A program made the position numbers and the translations under genes. Positions 41,106 to 50,698 of a stretch of 64,000 nucleotides of DNA are shown one piece after another (position 1 is the first letter of the stretch; every line of letters starts with the position of its first letter). The notes under the pieces were generated by a model. It did not search any database and was not told the DNA's origin. It was given only the letters and a program-made list of their open reading frames with translations. The DNA comes from Nipponacmea schrenckii (taxonomy: Eukaryota > Mollusca > Gastropoda > Lottiidae): the NCBI GenBank assembly GCA_030562195.1, contig JAUJPP010000003.1:30448602-30512601 (forward strand), read 5' to 3'.

Positions 41106-42899
41106 TAATAATAATAATAAACTCTTTATTTTACATGGTTCAGAATTAGGCCCAATACACAAGGACATGGTCCTGTCTCACATTCAGCCCATGGGGCAAT
41201 ACATTGAAAAAAAAAAGAAAGAAAGGTAAAAAGAAAAAAAAATCGAAAATACATAATATCTCAATATACAATTCGTCTGAAATACTAAAAATACACAAGT
41301 ACATGTGTATCAAATGGACAGATATATGTTCCGGCGATCAAGTACATGACCACAAAATAATATACAATACTCCATACTCCACGTACAATTTGTTTAAAAA
41401 TACACAAGTACATGTGCATGAATGGACAGATTTTCAACCTACAATTTGTTTATAAAATGGATGTTATATATAGTTCCCGCGGCCATGCACACGACCGCAA
41501 AAAATCACGTATTATTTCAACGTACAATTTATTTTAAAATACACAATTACATGTGTAAATAATGGACAGATTTATCTTCCGGCGATCAAGTACATGACAG
41601 CAAAAATCATATATCATTTCAATGTACAATTAGTTTTAAAATACACAAGTACATGTGTATAATATGGACAGATTGATCATTCTGCGATCAAGTACATGAC
41701 CACAAAAACCAAGGAATAGACAAGTACATCTGCATGAGACGATCAGACATCAAAACATACATATAAAAAAATTAAAAAAAAGAATTGCCAAAGCGTCAGT
41801 GCATTTGCTGCGAGCGGGCTACCCAACCCTACTCCATTTTATGTTCTTATTTTCTATGGAGGGGGAGGTAGGATTTGTCCATGCTCAAGACCAGCTTTAA
41901 GGATGTTTACTCATCCCCCGACAGTAATAATTTAGATTTTCAAAATGGTTCAAGTTAGGCCAAAATAGAATTGTTGGTGGTGATATACCTGTGAGAAAGA
42001 GAAAAATAAAATTAATAAATTACTTAAATCATTAAATCATGGAGAAACACAATTGTTAAGATAGCCATCAGCAAGTAAGCCTATAGTTGGTGAAAACAGG
42101 AAGTATGCTTATGTTAATGAAAGATTACCAAGAATCATCCTTCGAAAAGTCTTAAAATCTGATGCTGATTTAATATTTTCGTCTAGACCATTCCATAAAA
42201 TTGATCCTTTGTATTTAATACTTTGTTTAATCAAATTGATTCGTGGATTTGCACCACAAGTTTTGAATTTATGCTAGAATAAGGCGTCTGTTTTTAGCTA
42301 AAGAGGCTTGAAAGGTAGGAAGGAGACAAGTTGTTCAGAGTTTTATACATAAATTTATACGAATTAAAATTATGCCTGGTTTTAATGTCAAAAATATTAA
42401 GCCTTTTAAGATTCAGTGACAAATCAGTATTATACTTAGAACCAAGAATCAATTTACAAGCAAATTTTTTGTTGCCTGTGTAAAATATCGGCCGATGCAA
42501 TGTCGTGTGAATCCCAAATAGTTGAACAATAATCCAAATATGGTTGAAAGTGACATTTATAAAAAATAGATCTATATATTTCAGGCATGATCTTTCTTAA
42601 CTGTCGAAGTTGAAATAGCTTAGTATTTAAAATTTTAGCAACGAACTTTACGTGCGGAGTCCATGAGAGATTTTGATTCACAGTAACACCTAGTAATTTA
42701 AAGTTTTCAACTTGTTCAATAAATTGATTATTAAGTTCAATTGATAAATCTGATGAATATTTTCTTTTTTGAGAAGTTGTAATTAACATACATTTGGTCT
42801 TATTTTCATTTAAAATCATGACATTAAAGGAACACCAGTTTAAGATTGCATCAGTATCTTCTTGCAATTTTAATTGTATGTCAGTAACCGATTTACCAG
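41106..42899 (-). pseudogene. LINE with RT C-terminus and (TTA)n tail inserted in Polinton II
   Basis: Minus-strand frames 42867-42454 and 42500-42294 carry NENKTKCMLITTSQ, FKLLGVTVNQNLSWTPHV, FQPYLDYCSTIW and KTRHNFNSYKFMYKTLNN: the region after the RT palm in CR1/RTE-type ORF2. A further segment to about 42110 (ILWNGLDENIKS) completes the ORF. A 3' region with the minisatellite at 41250-41720 follows, then GGACCATGTCCTTGTGTATT and a TTATTATTATT tail at 41106 (read on the minus strand). The 5' part runs into the 500-N gap. Confidence 0.85.
41250..41720. repeat. minisatellite in the LINE 3' region
   Basis: Four to five imperfect units of about 100-120 bp with ATACACAAGTACATGTG, ATGGACAGAT, CGGCGATCAAGTACATGACC and ACAATTTGTTT. 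No coding content. Confidence 0.75.
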
Positions 42900-43399
42900 N
42901 NNNNNNNNNNNNNNNNNNNNNNNNNNNNNNNNNNNNNNNNNNNNNNNNNNNNNNNNNNNNNNNNNNNNNNNNNNNNNNNNNNNNNNNNNNNNNNNNNNNN
43001 NNNNNNNNNNNNNNNNNNNNNNNNNNNNNNNNNNNNNNNNNNNNNNNNNNNNNNNNNNNNNNNNNNNNNNNNNNNNNNNNNNNNNNNNNNNNNNNNNNNN
43101 NNNNNNNNNNNNNNNNNNNNNNNNNNNNNNNNNNNNNNNNNNNNNNNNNNNNNNNNNNNNNNNNNNNNNNNNNNNNNNNNNNNNNNNNNNNNNNNNNNNN
43201 NNNNNNNNNNNNNNNNNNNNNNNNNNNNNNNNNNNNNNNNNNNNNNNNNNNNNNNNNNNNNNNNNNNNNNNNNNNNNNNNNNNNNNNNNNNNNNNNNNNN
43301 NNNNNNNNNNNNNNNNNNNNNNNNNNNNNNNNNNNNNNNNNNNNNNNNNNNNNNNNNNNNNNNNNNNNNNNNNNNNNNNNNNNNNNNNNNNNNNNNNNN
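42900..43399. other. assembly gap of exactly 500 N
   Basis: A run of N from 42900 to 43399. The round length suggests a scaffold join of unknown true size. Missing sequence should contain the 5' part of the LINE and, by comparison with fragment I, the start of the capsid module of Polinton II. Confidence 1.
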
Positions 43400-43797
43400 A
43401 TTTGAGAATTGACAAACTAACGAAAATTTGATATTATTAAACTGTTAATATTAGATATAGATATTACGTACCTTAATTGGATATAATTCTGTTAATCTCT
43501 TGTCCAAAGAATATTAAACCGAGAGTAAAACAGAAACTGAACTGTACATTACCACGACCGGCTTCAAAATGAGTTGGCAAGTAACAGATGTGAACTATTA
43601 CGACGCAGTTAATAAAATTGGAGAATATTCAACAATGTTAAAGAGAATATTGATTAAACAATTTTAATAATTTAGCAGACGAATTTAGTTATAATATATC
43701 ATGAAGTTTAAAGTGAATGTTTATTTAAGACATTTTTTGGTTATTTAAAGGGAGGGCGGGTGGGCAAATAGTAGTAATAGAACTTACAGATATCCGG
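43400..43797 (-). repeat. right end of Polinton II with terminal inverted repeat
   Basis: Read on the minus strand it starts CCGGATATCTGTAAGTTCTA (43797 inward), AATAACCAAAAAATGTCTTA (about 43720) and, further in, CATTTTGAAGCCGGTCGTGG and TATTAACAGTTTAATAATAT, which match 29990-30210 of fragment I. So only the outer ~85 bp are shared with the left end; the rest is right-end specific. Confidence 0.8.
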
Positions 43798-43870
43798 TAG
43801 CTCGGAGCGGAGCGGAGCAAAGCGGAGCGAAGCGGAGGGGTGCCGGATATCTGTAAGTTCTATTACTACT
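43770..43870. repeat. inverted Polinton ends around a GCGGAGC-rich spacer
   Basis: AGTAGTAATAGAACTTACAG...CCGG (43770-43797) and CCGG...CTGTAAGTTCTATTACTACT (43843-43870) are perfect 28 bp inverted copies. The 45 bp between consist of GGAGC/GCGGA-type short repeats. The second arm is cut by a LINE tail. Confidence 0.85.
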
Positions 43871-43941
43871 CAGGACCATGTCCTTGTGTATTGGGCCTAA
43901 TTCTGACCCATGTAAAATAAAGAGTTTATTATTATTATTAT
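43871..43941 (+). mobile_element. 5'-truncated LINE tail (same family as 41106)
   Basis: CAGGACCATGTCCTTGTGTA, TTGGGCCTAATTCTGA and TAAAATAAAGAGTTTATTAT are the inverse of 41106-41175 and end in a TTA repeat. It is a second, very short insertion of the same family, in opposite orientation. Confidence 0.85.
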
Positions 43942-44548
43942 ACGTACAAATTTGATCCAACTCACTCAACAACAATAAAATTCTTTTTCTGAGTATTAGC
44001 ATTCAAACGACTGACCTATCAGGTACAGGGAGCTTAAACAATATTTCACAAGCATTCTCGACACCAAAAACTGTTACAATCATTAAACATACCTAGTTGC
44101 TATTCTGGATTTCGAGAGTTTATGATTACAGAAATACATATCAAATTTAAGATATATCACATTAAATGTACATCCTTTATCGCACCCTAAAGCTAAAGTT
44201 GACAAATTTTCACTAAGCAAAATATTGTGTGTGCTAATTAGTTCACTTAAATCACTTCCGAATCCAGCAAAACCTGAGGAATCTAGTACGAAAGTGTGAG
44301 CGTCGTATACAAAAAAATAAAATCAGATGAAAAACTGAAATTTGCTCGACTTTTTCGCTAGCATTAACACTACAAGAAAATTTGAGCACCTGTCTTCATC
44401 GTTCAGACCACAAAAAGGTTTAAAGTGCTTGGTAACTTAATAATGAAATATGTAAACATTCAACGAATTCAGTTACACTTTTGTATATAAAACTACGTCA
44501 ATATTTCTTGAAAGAAATATAATCCATAATAGTATTAGTATTACTTAC
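43942..44548. other. spacer
   Basis: No gene or element recognised. Confidence 0.45.
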
Positions 44549-44722
44549 TTTGTCCAGCTAAATCCCATTCAAAGCACAAATAACGAATAACCTTTCTATT
44601 CCTTGATTGAACACTACTTTCTTTCAGATTGTTTTCTTCTAAATGGGGATCCTTTTCTAACGGTCTTAAAACACATAATAAGCTGAATCGATCTTCAACA
44701 TTCGCGTACAAAAATAATAGTT
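44549..44722 (-). CDS. candidate host exon, unidentified
   Basis: The minus-strand frame ends at CTGGACAAA|GTAAGTAAT, a consensus donor (GT at 44547-44548), and may start after AAGTTTCCAG at about 44722. It reads NVEDRFSLLCVLRPLEKDPH and then NRKVIRYLCFEWDLAGQ, of ordinary protein composition. Upstream the same frame merges into the AAT-rich minisatellite (44700-45066). The protein is not recognised. It lies on the same strand as the kinase exon at 46.1 kb, but I cannot show they belong together. Confidence 0.35.
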
Positions 44723-45066
44723 CTGGAAACTTAGATCAAAAATCGTGGACAAAAATAATAAATCGATAAAACAAAAATAGAAATTCTGCAAACTTAAATA
44801 AAAAATCGTAGACAAAAATAATAAATCAGTGAACAAAAATAATAATTCTGCAAACTTAAATAAAAATTCGCAGACAAAAATAATAATTCTGCGTACAAAA
44901 ATAATAATTCTGCAAACTTAAATAAAAAAACGCGGACAAAAATAATAAATCGGTGAACAAAATAGAAATTCTGAAAACTTAAATAAAGATTCGCAGACAA
45001 AAATGATAATTCGGCGAACAAAAATAAAAGTTCTGCAAACTTAAATAAAAAATCAAAAGACAAAAA
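44700..45066. repeat. minisatellite, AAT-rich units
   Basis: Repeats built from AGACAAAAATAATAA, ATTCTGCAAACTTAAATAAA and GCGAACAAAAATAATAATTC in varying order, about seven blocks. Minus-strand frames over it encode FAELLFLSANLYLS-type repeats and are considered artefacts. Confidence 0.8.
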
Positions 45067-46083
45067 TGTGTCCTAAACGAGCCACCGTATATTCCTCCAT
45101 ATAGTTATTTCATTTACTATATCAAAGTAAATAAAAAAATTTTATTTTATTTTATTTTATTTTTTTTAGCGATTTGGGACAATAAATTTTCGGGGTCATG
45201 GGTAGTGTTACAGGCATGGTATATTTGATAATTATTATTAAAAGATAGAATTATTTTCTTTGTGCACATGAAAAACTTATTTTTCAGAGAACAGCACGTA
45301 TGGTCTCGTACAGTATAATTTTCCGGAAGATGTAAAGAATATTTCTCACAAAAAAGGAACCTTTTCTGTTTTTTTATTCGAACAGCTCCTTCTTGTCCAA
45401 TGAATGTATTTCGAGATATCCAACTTAATGGATGAAATAAACGTAGGCCTACTTGTAGCTCCATGGCTGAATGTATTTCCAGCTACGTTTATAATTTGCA
45501 TGCGCTATCAGATCCCCAACCCCCTGTTTCATAACTTGTTCATAAGCACATATTCGTATAAACATTGCATTTGAAATCGCTGCTACGGGCATGTCTGTCT
45601 TGAAAACAGCTCTAGGAAAAAAAGGAAAATTTTATGACCATATCTCTTGACTTTTCGAAAACTCTTATTGATAATATTTTCCTTTAATAGTTCATCATGC
45701 TATTTTGGACCTTGTCTACAAGGACGTTTTCTGTCCTTGCAGGTTTTAATGGGGGTTGACCTACAGCCATGTAGTATGGAACATCCGCACCAGTTCATTT
45801 TTAGTCAACAAATCCACCAGTGTTATTGCCGCCACCTTGACGTCACGAAGGCATTATCAAGGGAAATAACTTAAGCCAAAACATAAAACCTTCTTTGTGT
45901 TTCCATTTCAAGGATAGTTACTACAGTCAACATAGATCTATGTATAAGAAAAAAATATAAAGTGTTTATATAACTTTTGGGTTTTTTTTTTCTATTTTGA
46001 ATTCGATGTGCGTGTAACCGTTAGTAAAGATGGATACACATATACATGTTTTTTAACTACAAAATAATACAAATAAAAGTTAC
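45067..46083. other. spacer, probably intron of the kinase gene
   Basis: Contains a TTTTA microsatellite at about 45133-45163. A minus-strand frame (45464-45147) has no motif. No further kinase exon was found here. Confidence 0.45.
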
Positions 46084-46197
46084 CTCTAGACACATGTTTG
46101 TAGAACTTCAGACACCCATTCATACTTTCTCTTAAAACATCATCATCTGTGTCTTTAAAGGGTAGTTTCCCATTTATCATAGCATATAAACAAACTC
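46084..46197 (-). CDS. protein kinase exon (TSSK/CAMK-like)
   Basis: 114 bp exon, minus strand: acceptor TTTTTTGACAG before 46197, donor TCTAGAG|GTAACTTTT after 46084. It reads VCLYAMINGKLPFKDTDDDV, LRESMNG, then LKFYKHVSR. This is kinase subdomain IX-X (the G-V-x-LY-M-x-x-G-x-LPF pattern followed by the helix with LKF). KDTDDDVLRES resembles testis-specific serine kinases and other CAMK-group enzymes. Exon phase is 1 at both ends. The catalytic loop would lie in upstream exons outside or beyond recognisable sequence, possibly past the LTR element that now lies directly upstream at 46.5 kb. Confidence 0.75.
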
Positions 46198-46510
46198 CTG
46201 TCAAAAAATAGAATGAATAAAATCTAGAACTGTGTTATATTACGGACGTGCATATGCACGCGACAAATTCTATTGCCGGAATTTCAGAAACTGTCTCTGT
46301 AAGTAAATACCCACTCATGTGCTTTACACGAATTCTGTATTTCAAGCAGAATTCTAATATAATAAAAACAAAGTAGATGAAATTTAGATCAGAAATAAGA
46401 AAGTTTGTAATGAGCATGTACAATACACAAATTTAATATTTCCATAAAATTTTGAATTCGGTTAATACATACATGCTAAGTTTGATACTAATAATTCATC
46501 TGTTTTTGCT
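46198..46510. other. intron-like spacer
   Basis: No coding sequence seen; the LTR retrotransposon begins at its right end. Confidence 0.4.
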
Positions 46511-46514
46511 ATAG

Positions 46515-47384
46515 TGTTATAGTATGAGAGAATGTGGCTTTAATGTTGTGTTGAATGAATGAATTATGTTTACAGCAAAACACAAAATTATTACTAATCT
46601 CCTAATTAGTTTTCACTTCCTATTACTCTCTTACCCTTATTTCTTCTTCACTTTGAACTTTAATCTATATATCTCATCAGTGATCTTTTATCACATTGTC
46701 ATAACATTATTTTGGATATTGGGATACTTATTTACAACTAGAGTCATTAGTTACCTAGCTTCTGTATGGTAAAGTCAAGTTTCTTCAAATTGACAAGTTT
46801 TTTGTATTCTGGATTGATTTGGATATAGTTTATAGGTATGTTTCAGTGTTTTATTAGTTTAAGTTTTATATGTAGAATTCAAGAATATTATTAGTAATTA
46901 AAGCCAGTAATTAATCGAGTTAAAATGTTTTCATATTTGCAAAGTAATAATATATAAAAGTAATATTTTAGTAGTATGTAATTCATTATTATTATTGATT
47001 ATCAAATTAGTTATATTAATTAATGTTTCAGGAAATTAATATAAGTTAGAATAAATGAGAATAGTATAATTCATCTTTAAATCCAACTTCGGGTAAGGTT
47101 ACTTCTTAATTTATGTATATAAATGTATATTAGTTGCATATTTATTTCAAGTATTTACGCATAAGATTAGTTGGTCTCCGTGTACAGTTGGCAAGTATGT
47201 TACGGGATCTATTAAACAGATGAATTGTAAGAGTTTTTATTTCGTGTCTAATTGTTATATTTTATAATTGTAAATAATTGTTATAGTTGTGTATTGTAGG
47301 ATTTTTCTTGTTACATAGTTAATAAAATCATAAAGAACCCTGTCTGGAAGTTCAACTAAAAACTACCCCAAGACCCCTATAACA
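46515..47384 (+). repeat. 5' LTR (870 bp)
   Basis: TGTTATAGTATGAGAGAATG ... GACCCCTATAACA. Compared by eye with the 3' LTR I count about 18 substitutions and one 5 bp indel, roughly 2%. Both LTRs keep a 68-codon hydrophobic frame, which I regard as incidental. Confidence 0.95.
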
Positions 47385-47386
47385 TA

Positions 47387-47404
47387 TGGAGCCCGATAAA
47401 TGGT
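47387..47404 (+). promoter_or_regulatory. candidate primer-binding site
   Basis: TGGAGCCCGATAAATGG begins two bases after the 5' LTR. It starts with the TGG expected for complementarity to a tRNA CCA end; the tRNA is not assigned. Confidence 0.5.
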
Positions 47405-47751
47405 TATGGTTTAAGGGATGTTTTTGATAATTTACATTGGTGGAAATAAACATTTGCGATTATAAAACCGGTACCGGTAACGTGTTGTGGATCCAGTGAA
47501 CTATACAGTGTGATTTAGTGACAATAAGGATATTTTTCATTAGTATAGTAAGATCTTAAGTTTTTTTAGTTATTTATATCCTATATTTAATTTTCTGCAG
47601 AAAGTAATATTTTGTATTTATTGTGTGTAGATCTTGATTATTTTCTTTTCTTTAGCCCCACCCCACTCATTTCTTGTAAAAGTTATTTGAGTTACTTCCC
47701 TTTCCCCACCCCACTGATTTCTCTGTCGCAGTTTACCTTTGGTAAATAATC

Positions 47752-48691
47752 TGTTATGTCCCTATTTCTTTTCAAAAAAATATTTGATTTTGGTTATAAA
47801 GAATAAATTTAGTCTCTTTACTTTATTTTGCCCCACCCCAACCTTACTTTGATTTATTCTAGTTTTGATTTATCATTTCATTTTAATTTTAGTTTAAAAC
47901 TTAATTTTTTTTTGTATCTGGTATTGGACATTAATTATATGAATTGATATTGATTAATTTTTTTTTTCAAATCAATTAAAGTTAATTATAATTGAAAAGT
48001 TTAACTTTAACTAATGATATAGGTATAATATTATGATATCATAGCGAGTGTTTTATTTTCAAATAGCATATTGGTATTGAAGTAATATGTAATCACATTT
48101 TTTATTGAATTCATTTAGTGTATTCGGAGATAATAGAAGAAGAAAAATATTTATAATTTTCGTCATTTAGAATTTATAGGTTAGGTTGATATATTTTTTT
48201 TTCTTGCCAAACGTGTACATTTGTTATGTCCCTATTTCTTTTCAAAAAAATATTTGATTTTGGTTATAAAGAATAAATTTAGTCTCTTTACTTTATTTTG
48301 CCCCACCCCAACCTTACTTTGATTTATTCTAGTTTTGATTTATCATTTCATTTTAATTTTAGTTTAAAACTTAATTTTTTTTTGTATCTGGTATTGGACA
48401 TTAATTATATGAATTGATATTGATTAATTTTTTTTTTCAAATCAATTAAAGTTAATTATAATTGAAAAGTTTAACTTTAACTAAAGATATAGGTATAATA
48501 TTATGATATCATAGCGAGTGTTTTATTTTCAAATAGCATATTGGTATTGAAGTAATATGTAATCACATTTTTTATTGAATTCATTTAGTGTATTCGGAGA
48601 TAATAGAAGAAGAAAAATATTTATAATTTTCGTCATTTAGAATTTATAGGTTAGGTTGATATATTTTTTTTTCTTGCCAAACGTGTACATT
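47752..48691 (+). repeat. 470 bp tandem duplication in the leader
   Basis: TGTTATGTCCCTATTTCTTT ... TTGCCAAACGTGTACAT occurs twice in a row and differs by only about one base (TAATGATATAG versus TAAAGATATAG). It is younger than the LTR divergence implies for the whole element, or is kept similar by recombination. Confidence 0.92.
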
Positions 48692-49332
48692 TTTTTTCAT
48701 TGTGGTAAACAAATTTATTGGTTTAAATACTTACATAGTGTGGTTTATGATGCTTTATCTATACTCTGTCTATCCTTAGTCTATCCTTTGTCTATCCCCT
48801 TTACACTTAGTACAAATTACTAATACTTATCAACAACTTGAACTCATAGCAGTGTGTGTGTGTATGTGTGAATTTGTAATATTTCATTTTATTTGAAACT
48901 GGGGACTTTATGAGTAACTGTATCAGATTTTGTTTATAATTTAATTTTTTCTTGTGTTTGTGATAGTACAACTTTGCGTTTGTGTTTGCGTCGTATTGCG
49001 TAAAGGCCTAAATCTGTCTCTGTAAGTACGTGTCACGTGAATCAAATTAAGTGTTGCGTTATACAAAAACATTTGTAATTTTTCTTTTACAGATTATACT
49101 TGTGCAGCAAATTGCATTATTTTTCAGATGGCAAATTTGTCTTGATTGTGTCTCATTGGTTTTGTTTTAATTGTATTGTTTGTCATAGTAGTTTTGTGTT
49201 GTCGCAATTATCTTGATTTTTCTTAGTTGGTGTCTTGATTTGTTTCTTATTAGTTGTGATAAGTCTTGGTTGAGGTTGTATTTGTTTGGATTATTGGCGT
49301 ATTTGTCTTGTTTTTGTTTTTTTTGGTATAAA

Positions 49333-50422
49333 ATGGCTAGTGGAGGTGCACGTAGGAAGGCATCAGTGATTAGTGAAGAGGAGCAACAACATCTTGGAAC
49401 TGCATTTTCGAATCTTGGAGTAAAACCCCCATCTACAGAAGACCCTGAGGAAATGATTGATTGGATGCATGCATTATTAGTTCGTGAAGGTAAGATAGCT
49501 GCTACACATACTGATGAGGATGAGAAAAGGGATGTTGGTATTTTTCATGAGCCGACAGAGGAACATCACAATGTACCAGATAATACCCATGAGTCAGGGG
49601 ATAGATTTAGATTAGTACCTAGTAACTGCCTCGATTATCAACTTTTTCGGGAGATCCCGGTTGTAAAGGGGATACATCGTTCGATATCTGGAGGTTTGAG
49701 GTTAGGAGTCTGTTAAGGAATGTGTCGCATTCTCCAGAAGCCATTAAGATGTGTGTATTAAGATCTTTAAGAGGTGAAGCTTCTCGAGTGGCTATGAGAT
49801 TAGGGGAAACTGTGACAGTTGAAACTTTGCTGGCTAAATTACAAAGTCGCTTTGGTATAGTAGAGAATTTTATTCAGCAACACAACGGGATAATGAAACT
49901 GTAACAAAATGGGCATGTAGGTTGGAAGATTTGTTAGATAAGGCTAAGCAGGAAGGAGAAATAGAAGAACATAAGTGTGAATCTACGTTAAGAACAAAAT
50001 TTTGGAGTGGATTACGAGATGCTTTGAAGGATAAGTCGGCTCACAAGTATGATAGGACAGATAGTTTTGAGGAGTTGTTGACGGAAGTAAGAATTATTGA
50101 ACAGGACATATCAGCAAGGTCTACTACTATAGCAAGTAAATCCAAAGGTATAGCAAAGATGGTACAGCCAAAGACAGAACACAACGAATTGAAGGCAATG
50201 ATGGCAGCATTAACATCAACCGTTCAGTCATTGAAGCAAGAAGTCTCTGAGTTAAAGCAAGATAGAAAGGAGCATCGTTTTACACCACCCACAGCCAACT
50301 TGTCATCAAGAAGAACATTTACATGCTACCGTTGTGGTCAAGAGGGACATATTGCACGTGGATGTAGGACGGTATTAGATGATAAAAGAAAACCTCATAG
50401 TAAACCAGCTTTAAACAAGTAA
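49333..50422 (+). pseudogene. gag: Gag of the LTR retrotransposon
   Basis: ATG at 49333 (MASGGARRKASVISEEEQQH). The frame runs to 49716, changes near 49640, runs 49722-49904, changes near 49890, and runs to TAA at 50422. Visible: capsid-type helices (MCVLRSLRGEASRVAMRLGE, TLLAKLQSRFGIVENF), a coiled-coil segment (TSTVQSLKQEVSELKQD), and one CCHC knuckle CYRCGQEGHIARGC near the end. About 360 codons. Forms the particle in active relatives. Confidence 0.88.
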
Positions 50423-50439
50423 TTGTCTGTGATGAGGGA

Positions 50440-50697
50440 CAGTCAACAGGCAGTGTAAATAGTCCCCTGAATGTAATAGGAAAGGGTAATGAAACAGTCA
50501 TTAAGTTGAATGGATCTACCTGTTCAGGTTTGTTGGACACAGGGTCCACAGTTTCTACAGTTGCATTTTCATTTTTAAAACATCGTTTAGAATCTGATGT
50601 TTGTCAGATTGAACCATTGGATAGAATTGTCCATATTGAGAGTGCTGGAGGTCAGCAATTACCATATTTAGGAGCAGCTACTATTTCTTTGAAATAG
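50440..50697 (+). pseudogene. aspartic protease (retropepsin)
   Basis: In a frame separate from gag. The active site is GLLDTGSTVSTVAF, with the catalytic Asp intact; HIESAGGQQLPYLGAATISL is the flap-side region. It ends at TAG 50695-50697, after which the next frame goes on. Release from Gag-Pol by frameshifting is usual; here frame changes are partly decay. Confidence 0.8.
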
Positions 50698-50698
50698 T

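Larger units (their letters stand above)
31367..43797. mobile_element. Polinton II: near full-span, rearranged Polinton/Maverick
   Basis: Left terminal repeat begins CCGGATATCTGTAAGCTCTA (31367); the inverted copy ends TAGAACTTACAGATATCCGG (43797). Plus-strand module: PLA2-integrase, protease, fibre-like, two-TM, PolB. Minus-strand module: major capsid, 38-codon gene, minor capsid-like, ATPase, two unknowns, penton-like. The modules converge at 36.62 kb. The right part is disturbed: an inverted ATPase fragment (40495-41105), a LINE (41106-42899) and a 500-N gap. All large genes carry breaks, so it is a fossil. Size including inserts is 12.4 kb, within the range of shorter Polintons. Confidence 0.88.
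47385..49332 (+). other. long untranslated leader
   Basis: 1.9 kb between LTR and gag without coding sequence. Half of it is a 470 bp tandem duplication (47752-48221 and 48222-48691). Confidence 0.7.

Noticed and set aside
42870..43431. ORFs of 181-203 codons across the gap
   Set aside because: They consist of N translated as unknown residues.
45147..45464. 105-codon minus-strand ORF
   Set aside because: Starts in a TTTTA microsatellite region on its C-terminal side, no recognisable domain; cysteine content alone is not evidence.
46566..46772. 68-codon hydrophobic ORF in the 5' LTR, repeated in the 3' LTR (54057-54263)
   Set aside because: Its presence in both LTRs only reflects LTR identity; composition follows AT-rich sequence and no family motif is visible.
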